64,000 nt of DNA, taken from assembly GCF_019084545.1 (NCBI RefSeq), contig NZ_JAHREP010000015.1, forward strand, positions 62,001 through 126,000, written 5' to 3'. The stretch is from Marinobacterium ramblicola (GTDB lineage Bacteria; Pseudomonadota; Gammaproteobacteria; Pseudomonadales; Balneatricaceae). The position numbers and the translations under genes were made by a program. Below the pieces are notes generated by a model, which did no database searches, was not told where the DNA came from, and saw only the letters and a program-made list of their open reading frames with translations. Shown here piece after piece: positions 58,109 through 64,000 of this stretch; within the stretch, counting starts at the first letter, position 1; every line of letters starts with the position of its first letter.

Positions 58109-59782
58109 ATGCTGACGCTACTGAGCATTCGCAATTACGCCATTGTTGATCAACTGGACCTCGAGCTGAAACACGGCATGACCGTGGTCAGCGGCGAGAC
58201 CGGCGCAGGCAAATCGATCATGCTGGACGCCTTGGGACTGGCCCTGGGTGACCGGTCACAGAGCGATTGCGTCCGCGAAGGGCAAGATAAAGCCGAGATC
58301 AGCGCCTGCTTCGATGTCAGCTCACTGGCCGAGGCGCGGGCCTGGCTGGCCGAGCAGGAGCTGGAGGCGGACGGCGAATGCCAGCTGCGCCGGGTGATCA
58401 GCGCCGACGGCCGCTCCCGCAGCTTCATCAACGGCCGCCCCACGCCGCTGACCCAGGTCCGAGAGCTGGGCCAGCTTCTGGTCGATATCCACGGCCAGCA
58501 CGAGCACCAGCGCCTACTGAAAAAGGATCACCACCGTACCCTGCTGGATGAATACGCCGGGCAGGAGGAGATCGCCGAGCAGGTACGCCGGGCGTTTCAC
58601 CGCTGGCGCCGGCTGGACACGGAACTGACCCAGCTCACCGAGCAGAGCGAGGAGCACAGCGCGCGGGTACAGCTGCTCAGTTACCAGATCGAGGAGCTGG
58701 ATCAGCTTGGCCTGCGTGAGGGTGAACTGGCCGAGCTGGAGGAGGAGCAGCGGGTGCTGGCCAACGCCGGCGAGATTCTCGGCACCGGCCACCAACTGCT
58801 GAACCTGACCTCGGACAGTGATGGCGACGGCGAGAACTGCCTGAGTTTGCTCAGCCACTGCCAGCACCTGCTCGACAGCCTGGGCTCCCAGGCTCCGGCC
58901 CTGCAACAGGCGGCCGAGATGCTGGCCAGCGCACATATCCAGATCGAGGAGTCCAGCCGCGAGATCCGCAGCTACCTGGACGGTGTCGAGATCAACCCCG
59001 AGCGCCAGCAGGAGGTCGAGGAGCGGCTGAGCAGCATCTACGACATCGCCCGCAAACACCGCATCAACGCCGAGGAGCTGCCCGTTTTCCACGAGTCGCT
59101 ACAGGCGGAGCTGAGCGGCCTGCACCGCAGCGACGATGAGCTGGAGCAGCTGGAGCGGGAGGTTCGCAGCGCGCACGAGGAGTATCTTGGCGTCGCCGGC
59201 CAACTGAGTCTGACCCGCCAGAGCGCCGCGGACAAACTGAGCAAGGCGGTGGACAGCCAGCTGCACAGCCTCGGCATGCTGGCGGCGCACTTTGCCGTCT
59301 GCCTGACCCCGTACGACTCCAGTCGCTACAACGCCAATGGCCTGGAGGAGGTGGAGTTCCTGATCAGCGCCAACAAGGGGCAGCCGGCCCGGGCACTGGC
59401 CAAGGTCGCCTCCGGCGGCGAGCTGTCGCGGATCAGTCTGGCGATCCAGGTGGTCACGGCACAGACCTCCAGCACACCGACGCTGATCTTCGACGAGGTG
59501 GATGTGGGTATCGGCGGCGCCATCGCCGAGGTGGTCGGCCGCCTGCTACGCCAGTTGGGCGAGCGGGCGCAGATCCTCTGTGTCACTCACCAGCCGCAGG
59601 TTGCCTCCCAGGGCCATCAGCATCTGTTTGTCAGCAAGGACTCGAAAGGCGAGCTGACCCGCACCCGTATCGATCACCTGTCACAGGAGAAACGGGTGCA
59701 CGAGGTGGCGCGCATGCTCGGCGGCATCGACATCACCGACACCTCACTGGAGCACGCCCGAGAGATGCTGAAGTCAGCCTGA
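58109..59782 (+). CDS. recN: DNA repair protein RecN
   Basis: SMC-like ATPase for double-strand-break repair, 557 residues (E. coli 553). The start MLTLLSIRNYAIVDQLDLEL leads into Walker A SGETGAGKSIMLDALGL. A long coiled coil (~150-390) is followed by the signature LAKVASGGELSRISLAIQV and Walker B TPTLIFDEVDVGIGG. The frame is open far upstream into the grpE antisense strand; the ATG at 58109 is the family start and lies just downstream of the SOS-box promoter. Confidence 0.96.
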   Translation: MLTLLSIRNYAIVDQLDLELKHGMTVVSGETGAGKSIMLDALGLALGDRSQSDCVREGQDKAEISACFDVSSLAEARAWLAEQELEADGECQLRRVISADGRSRSFINGRPTPLTQVRELGQLLVDIHGQHEHQRLLKKDHHRTLLDEYAGQEEIAEQVRRAFHRWRRLDTELTQLTEQSEEHSARVQLLSYQIEELDQLGLREGELAELEEEQRVLANAGEILGTGHQLLNLTSDSDGDGENCLSLLSHCQHLLDSLGSQAPALQQAAEMLASAHIQIEESSREIRSYLDGVEINPERQQEVEERLSSIYDIARKHRINAEELPVFHESLQAELSGLHRSDDELEQLEREVRSAHEEYLGVAGQLSLTRQSAADKLSKAVDSQLHSLGMLAAHFAVCLTPYDSSRYNANGLEEVEFLISANKGQPARALAKVASGGELSRISLAIQVVTAQTSSTPTLIFDEVDVGIGGAIAEVVGRLLRQLGERAQILCVTHQPQVASQGHQHLFVSKDSKGELTRTRIDHLSQEKRVHEVARMLGGIDITDTSLEHAREMLKSA

Positions 59783-59797
59783 AGCCCGGGGCACAGG

Positions 59798-59835
59798 CAA
59801 TAAAAAACCGATCGCGCCGGATCGGTTTTTTATTG
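59798..59835. terminator. Bidirectional terminator between recN and fur
   Basis: A perfect 15-bp inverted repeat (CAATAAAAAACCGAT and its complement) with an 8-base loop, flanked by A-run and T-run on each side. It can terminate recN on the plus strand and fur on the minus strand. Confidence 0.95.
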
Positions 59836-59848
59836 CTCCCAAGAGTGA

Positions 59849-60274
59849 TTAGCTCTCTTCGCAACCATCCCGACACACACCGTACAGGTACAGGGTGCGG
59901 TCGGTCACGGTAAAGCCGAGGTCGTCGGCGATTGCGTCCAGCCGTGTGGTCAGGTCGGGATCGACGAACTCGCGTACCTTGCCACACTTCACGCAGACCA
60001 CGTGATCGTGGTGCTCATCGCGCGCCAGCTCGAATACCGAGTGGCCACCTTCGAAGTGGTGACGGGAAACAAGACCGGCAGCTTCGAACTGAGTCAATAC
60101 GCGGTAAACCGTGGCCAAGCCCACGTCCTCACCGGTTTCCATTAGCATCTTATAGATGTCTTCAGCTGAAAAATGCTCACCTTCGCCAGCACGTTCCAGG
60201 ATCTGGTAGATCTTTACACGCGGCAGGGTGATCTTGAGCCCCGCCTTACGCAGCTCCTGATTTTCGAGGGCCAT
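59849..60274 (-). CDS. fur: Ferric uptake regulator Fur
   Basis: Iron-sensing repressor, 141 residues. It starts MALENQELRKAGLKITLPRV, followed by the winged HTH (EDVGLATVYRVLTQFEAAGL) and metal sites (HHFEGGHSVFELARDEHHDH, CVKCGKVREF). A C-terminal CRDGCEES is the typical second Cys pair region. The ATG at 60274 is preferred over an upstream opening at 60304. It converges with recN and diverges from bamE, as in Pseudomonas. Confidence 0.95.
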   Translation of the reverse strand: MALENQELRKAGLKITLPRVKIYQILERAGEGEHFSAEDIYKMLMETGEDVGLATVYRVLTQFEAAGLVSRHHFEGGHSVFELARDEHHDHVVCVKCGKVREFVDPDLTTRLDAIADDLGFTVTDRTLYLYGVCRDGCEES

Positions 60275-60364
60275 ATTCTTGTCTCTAATTGCTATACGGT
60301 TCACAAATGGCAGTGTTAGACTTCATTATCTTTTTTTAGCGGCGAAAACGGAAGTCATTTACAG

Positions 60365-60688
60365 ATGCGAAAGGTTTTTATCAGTGTAGCACTGGCCGTA
60401 TTGGTCAGCGCCTGCTCGGATTTCCCCGGGGTTTATAAAATCGATATTCCTCAGGGCAATGTCGTTACCCAGGAGATGATCGATCAGCTGCGCCCGGGCA
60501 TGACCGAAAGTCAGGTCCGCTACATCATGGGAACCCCGCTGATCACCGACACCTTCAGCCCCGATCGCTGGGATTACCTGTACAGCTTCAAGCCCGGTGG
60601 CGAGCCGCGGGTCCAGGAGCGTGTGTCGCTGTATTTCCAGGACGGAAAGCTGGCTCGTCTCACCGGCGACTTCCGCCCCGGCAGCTAA
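60365..60688 (+). CDS. bamE: Outer-membrane assembly lipoprotein BamE (SmpA)
   Basis: Small lipoprotein of the BAM complex, 107 residues. The lipobox LVSAC gives lipidation at Cys17. The core has [31 protein letters not shown] and WDYLYSF, the SmpA/BamE fold. It is divergent from fur over a 90-base spacer and convergent with rnfH. Confidence 0.95.
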   Translation: MRKVFISVALAVLVSACSDFPGVYKIDIPQGNVVTQEMIDQLRPGMTESQVRYIMGTPLITDTFSPDRWDYLYSFKPGGEPRVQERVSLYFQDGKLARLTGDFRPGS

Positions 60689-60731
60689 TTAAAAACCCAA
60701 TCGATTTACATCGACCGAACGCAGGCCGTCG

Positions 60732-61043
60732 CTATTCGGCCTGCGTCTCCTGCTCCTTCTGCGCTTTCAACTTGGCCGCGCGCTTGGCTCGAGCCTCTTT
60801 CGGATCGGCGATCAGCGGCCGGTAGATCTCCACCCGGTCGCCGGCTTTCAGCATCTCCTTCTTCGGATCCTTTATCGCCTTGCCGAAGATCCCCATCGGG
60901 TCCTTCTCCGGGTCGATCTGGTTAAATGTCTCCGCTATACGGGACTTGATTACCGCCTCATAGGCGGTACTCCCCTCTTCCACCTGCACGGCGACAATCT
61001 TCTGCTCATGCGCCAGTGCGTATGCCACTTCAACCGTAATCAT
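60732..61043 (-). CDS. rnfH: RnfH-family ubiquitin-like protein
   Basis: A 103-residue beta-grasp protein of the RnfH (UPF0125) family, starting MITVEVAYALAHEQKIVAVQ and containing VGIFGKAI-type segment GIFGKAIKDPKKEMLKAGDR VEIYRPL. Its role is unclear; it is usually next to ratA, as here (8-base gap). The last codons and stop lie in a 9-bp hairpin (60719-60727 with 60738-60746). The ATG at 61043 is chosen over a longer frame that runs into ratA. Confidence 0.92.
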   Translation of the reverse strand: MITVEVAYALAHEQKIVAVQVEEGSTAYEAVIKSRIAETFNQIDPEKDPMGIFGKAIKDPKKEMLKAGDRVEIYRPLIADPKEARAKRAAKLKAQKEQETQAE

Positions 61044-61050
61044 GCGGACC

Positions 61051-61482
61051 TCAGCCGTAAATCTTGTCTGCGCGGGTAACGAAGGCATCCACCAGCGTCG
61101 TCGCCACGGAATTGAACACCTTGCTCATCGCCACACCGGTCAGTTTACCGGAAAATTCGAAATGCATATTCAGCTCGACCTTGCTCGCCTCCTCACTGAG
61201 CGGCGTAAAGGTCCAGATCCCGGTCAGCGACTGGAACGGTCCCTTGACCAGGCCAATCTCCATGCGCTCCGGTCGTGTCAGCTGGTTGCGGGTGGTGAAG
61301 CTGTACTTCAACCCACCCTTGGCCAGATGCAAGGTCGCCTCCAGCGTATCGCCCTCTTCGCGCACCACCTCGGTGGATGCACACCAGGGCAGAAACTCCG
61401 GATAGCGACGCACATCGTTGACCAGGTCGAACATCTCTTCGGCGGTGTGCAACACCAAAGCGCTGCGATTCACCTGAGCCAT
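61051..61482 (-). CDS. ratA: RatA/Coq10-like START-domain protein
   Basis: A 143-residue SRPBCC (START-like) protein, MAQVNRSALVLHTAEEMFDL VNDVRRYPEFLPWC, with the family ending VDAFVTRADKIYG. E. coli RatA was reported as a ribosome-association toxin, while relatives bind ubiquinone (Coq10 type); the role here is unresolved. It precedes rnfH as in most Gammaproteobacteria, an order once proposed as a toxin-antitoxin pair. Confidence 0.92.
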   Translation of the reverse strand: MAQVNRSALVLHTAEEMFDLVNDVRRYPEFLPWCASTEVVREEGDTLEATLHLAKGGLKYSFTTRNQLTRPERMEIGLVKGPFQSLTGIWTFTPLSEEASKVELNMHFEFSGKLTGVAMSKVFNSVATTLVDAFVTRADKIYG

Positions 61483-61500
61483 AACTGCTCCTATCTCATG

Positions 61501-62868
61501 CTATCCAGCAAGCTTTTGATACAGGTTGAGCGCAAATATCACCGCCACCGCCGCCGGCGACACATAGCGGATCACCACACGCCAGGCATGATAGATCAGC
61601 GCCGAGCGCAGGGACAGCTCATCCTCGGTCATCTCCCGGGTCAGATACCAGCCGGCGAAGAGGGCTATAAGCAGTCCGCCCAGAGGTAGCATTACATTCG
61701 CAGTGATGAAATCGAGGAAGTCGAACGCGGTCATGCCAAACAGGGTCAGATCTGCCGTGATATTAAACGAACTCAGCGCCAGCACACCCAATGCCCATAC
61801 CACCACACCCAGCAACACCGATGCACGCACCCGGCTCATCCCCAGCGTCTCCACCAGCCAGGCGGCACCCGGCTCCATCAACGAGATCGCCGAGGTCCAG
61901 GCGGCAAAGCCCACCATCAGGAAGAACAGGAAGCCGAACACCTGACCGCCCGCCATCTGGCTGAACGCGACCGGCAGGGTGATGAACATCAGGCCGGGTC
62001 CGGCACCGGGGTCGAGCTGGTTGGCAAATACGATCGGGAAGATCGCCAAACCGGCCACCAGCGCCACCAGCGTATCCAACGCCGCGATGGTCAACACGGT
62101 ACCGCCGATCGAATCGCCCTTACCCATGTAGGAGCCGTAGGCCATGATCGAGCCCATACCCAGCGACAGGGTAAAGAAGGCATGGCCCAGCGCGATCAGC
62201 ACCGCATTCCAGGAGAGCTCCGAAGGATCGAAGTGGAACAGGAAGTCCCAGCCCTCAGCGAAGTGCCCGCTGTTCATCGAGTAGGCCAGCAGCACGAACA
62301 GCAGCACGAATAGCAGCGGCATCAACACACGCGTTGCCCGCTCCAGTCCCTTGTTCACACCGCCGGCGATCACCATCATCACGATGACAACGAACAGCGT
62401 ATGCCAGATCAGCAGCGTTTCGGCGTCAGCTAACAAGCCGTTGAAGATCTGTCCCGCCTGCTCGCTACCCAGGTCGACGAACTGGCCCACCCCCATACCG
62501 GCGATGTAGTACAACACCCAGCCGGCGACCACAGAATAGAAAGAGAAGATAAAGAAGCCCGCCAGCGCACCCATCCAGCCGACACCGGCCCAGCGTCCGT
62601 GATGCCCCGCCTCATACGCGGTTTCTCGCATGGAGTTGATCGGACTCTGGCGACCGCGCCGGCCGATCAGCACCTCCGACATCATGATCGGTATACCGAC
62701 CAGCAGGATGCAGACGAGGTAGACCAGCACAAAGGCACCGCCCCCGTTTTCGCCCGCGATATAGGGGAACTTCCAGATGTTGCCCAATCCTACAGCAGAC
62801 CCTGTGGCCGCCAGAATGAAGATCCAACGGTTGGCCCAGGCGCCATGAATAGAGTGCGTTCTTGGCAT
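61501..62868 (-). CDS. Sodium-dependent transporter, neurotransmitter:sodium symporter family
   Basis: A 455-residue LeuT-fold protein with about eleven or twelve membrane helices. The first helix has the sodium/substrate site ATGSAVGLGNIWKFPYIAGE then NGGGAFVLVYL. ALGHAFFTLSLGMGSIMAYG SYMGK in helix 6 and FLMVGFAAWTSAISLMEPG in helix 8 are family hallmarks. It probably imports an amino acid with sodium. If the V-ATPase pumps sodium, the two could be linked through a sodium gradient (inference). Confidence 0.92.
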   Translation of the reverse strand: MPRTHSIHGAWANRWIFILAATGSAVGLGNIWKFPYIAGENGGGAFVLVYLVCILLVGIPIMMSEVLIGRRGRQSPINSMRETAYEAGHHGRWAGVGWMGALAGFFIFSFYSVVAGWVLYYIAGMGVGQFVDLGSEQAGQIFNGLLADAETLLIWHTLFVVIVMMVIAGGVNKGLERATRVLMPLLFVLLFVLLAYSMNSGHFAEGWDFLFHFDPSELSWNAVLIALGHAFFTLSLGMGSIMAYGSYMGKGDSIGGTVLTIAALDTLVALVAGLAIFPIVFANQLDPGAGPGLMFITLPVAFSQMAGGQVFGFLFFLMVGFAAWTSAISLMEPGAAWLVETLGMSRVRASVLLGVVVWALGVLALSSFNITADLTLFGMTAFDFLDFITANVMLPLGGLLIALFAGWYLTREMTEDELSLRSALIYHAWRVVIRYVSPAAVAVIFALNLYQKLAG

Positions 62869-63022
62869 GTTTTTCTCTTTGGTTTCGCGTTAGGCGCGCA
62901 ATTGTTCATGTTTCAGACAACCGCCGCAACCTTTGACAGGCTGTCCAGTTCAAATTATCGAACGCTTATTCAATCTCCAACCTCCTTTCTTTGCACCCAT
63001 GCCGGCCGTATAATCGCGCCCC

Positions 63023-63502
63023 ATGGCAAAGACGAAAAAGACTCCGGGCGGAAACACCATCTGCCTTAACAAGCGCGCGAAGCACGAATATACCATCGAC
63101 ACCAAGTTCGAGGCTGGCCTGTCCCTGACCGGATGGGAGGTCAAGAGCTTGCGCGAGGGGCGTGCTCAGCTGGTTGACTCCTATGTCGTGTTCAAGAACG
63201 GCGAAGCTTGGCTGGTCGGTGCACACTTCACCCCACTGATTACTGCCTGCACCCATGTCGTTGCCGACCCAAGGCGCGACCGCAAGCTGCTGCTCAACCG
63301 CAACGAACTGAACAAACTTATTGGCGCTGTCGAAGCCAAGGGCTACACCTGCGTCGCACTGGCACTGTACTGGAAAAACGGCCGCGTCAAATGCGAAATC
63401 GCGCTGGTGAAAGGCAAGAAACTGCATGACAAGCGCGCCGCCGAGAAGGAAAAAGACGCCAACCGCGAAAAGCAGCGCGCCATGGCGGTACACAACGCCT
63501 AG
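63023..63502 (+). CDS. smpB: SsrA-binding protein SmpB
   Basis: tmRNA partner for trans-translation, 159 residues (E. coli 160). The N-terminal [35 protein letters not shown] and the C-terminal [20 protein letters not shown] (the basic tail that reaches the decoding site) are typical. It stands 63 bases before the ssrA gene. Confidence 0.98.
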   Translation: MAKTKKTPGGNTICLNKRAKHEYTIDTKFEAGLSLTGWEVKSLREGRAQLVDSYVVFKNGEAWLVGAHFTPLITACTHVVADPRRDRKLLLNRNELNKLIGAVEAKGYTCVALALYWKNGRVKCEIALVKGKKLHDKRAAEKEKDANREKQRAMAVHNA

Positions 63503-63565
63503 GGAAGCGAGAACCAATCCCCTTTCATGTTGTCTACTAATGGCGTAAACTTCGCGCTCTTATCC

Positions 63566-63924
63566 GGGGGTGACTTGGCTTCGACGCTGATTACGAACCC
63601 TTTGGTGCATGCCGAGAACGTGATGATTCTCGTAAATCCCTCATCACACTAGTTATAGTTGCAAACGACGATAACTACGCTCTAGCTGCTTAAGTCAGCT
63701 AGCGCCGCACTCTAAGGTGTCTGTAACTCAGAGGTTCGCGGTGTCATATGAGACAGAATCGCCCGGATGCTTCGCCTTAAGCTGAACGGTTAAAACTAAA
63801 AAGGCTCGCCCACAGCACCCTGGCTCTCGGGTCGCGACGGGTTAACTGAATAGAGAAGCCTAAGCATGTAGATCTCGAGGCAGAGGATTGGCGGACGCGG
63901 GTTCGAAACCCGCCACCTCCACCA
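63566..63924 (+). ncRNA. ssrA: Transfer-messenger RNA (tmRNA)
   Basis: Rescues stalled ribosomes with SmpB. The 5' end GGGGGTGACTTGGCTTCGACG pairs with the 3' CACCTCC of the acceptor arm (one G-U pair), and the T-arm is CGGGTTCGAAACCCG. The 3' CCA is encoded (63922-63924). The internal reading frame starting with the resume codon GCA at 63661 codes for the tag ANDDNYALAA, then TAA (63661-63693). The Ala-Leu-Ala-Ala end is the ClpXP/ClpAP degron. Length is 359 bases, close to E. coli (363). The acceptor-arm length and the exact 5' end are judged by pairing. Confidence 0.96.
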
Positions 63925-63940
63925 AATTTGTAAAGCTAAG

Positions 63941-63963
63941 CGCCTGTTTTAACAGGCGTTTTT
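63941..63963 (+). terminator. Rho-independent terminator of ssrA
   Basis: CGCCTG-ttttaa-CAGGCG followed by five T residues, 17 bases after the tmRNA CCA end. Confidence 0.92.
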
Positions 63964-64000
63964 CATATCTACACCCTCACTTTTCGCCCTAGGTGTCACC

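Noticed and set aside
61051-61482. ratA-rnfH as a toxin-antitoxin system
   Set aside because: The family has been described so, but the pair is near-universal in Gammaproteobacteria and looks like housekeeping; sequence alone does not show a toxin.

Overview
The window is a 64 kb chromosomal segment of a GC-rich gammaproteobacterium. Gene order matches Pseudomonas/Chromatiales-type chromosomes in several blocks: nudF-yqiB-cpdA-yqiA-parE, rpsP-rimM-trmD-rplS, xerD-dsbC-hom-thrC-recJ, and smpB/ratA-rnfH/bamE-fur/recN-grpE-dnaK-dnaJ-dapB. A type IV pilus Chp chemosensory locus, TRAP transport, chromate transport and a bacterial V-type ATPase fit a free-living or facultatively associated Chromatiales-like bacterium, perhaps a sulfur oxidiser. 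The taxon is my inference and cannot be fixed from this sequence alone. No tRNA, rRNA, CRISPR array, insertion sequence or prophage was seen. The only structural RNA gene recognised is tmRNA at the right end.

Layout. 1-6 kb (minus): end of a nudF-to-parE operon, then an EAL-CBS-GGDEF c-di-GMP protein. 6-9.7 kb (minus): endonuclease IV, a tiny translationally coupled gene, recJ and an ElyC-like membrane protein. 9.7-16 kb (minus): thrC, hom, dsbC, xerD and a 472-residue conserved-looking unknown. 16-19.6 kb (minus): the rpsP-rimM-trmD-rplS operon and ffh. 20-24.4 kb: ompW, a CcsA-like protein and a CorC/CNNM-type protein (plus), a DUF1289-nudL pair (minus) and a zinc-ribbon Nudix hydrolase (plus). 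24.4-32 kb (minus): pilG-pilH-pilI-pilJ-chpA, with an unusual N-terminal extension on PilG and in-frame Glu-Pro hexanucleotide repeats in chpA. 32.6-40.4 kb (minus): a V-type ATPase operon B-D-I-K-E-DUF2764-A preceded by a small NIF3-like gene. 40.5-46.8 kb (plus): an Lrp/AsnC regulator, a three-gene TRAP transporter, a TauE/SafE permease and a gamma-glutamyltransferase-family enzyme. 46.8-52.2 kb: chrA, a cysteine synthase-glutaredoxin fusion, a beta-hydroxyacid dehydrogenase and a membrane diguanylate cyclase. 52.3-63.5 kb: dapB, cysE, the dnaJ-dnaK-grpE heat-shock block with two good sigma-32 promoter matches, recN with an SOS-box match, fur, bamE, rnfH, ratA, a sodium-symporter-family protein and smpB. 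63.57-63.92 kb: ssrA (tmRNA), next to its partner smpB.

The most unusual parts are three. First, a reduced (no C, F or G) V-type ATPase of the chlamydia/spirochaete kind, whose gene order is a circular permutation of the usual one and whose K subunit keeps sodium-binding residues. Second, the single-chain cysteine synthase-glutaredoxin fusion. Third, the TRAP/TauE/GGT cassette, which together with the fusion and cysE suggests local handling of organic sulfur or gamma-glutamyl compounds. These functional readings are inferences. The housekeeping calls rest on recognised motifs, lengths and synteny.
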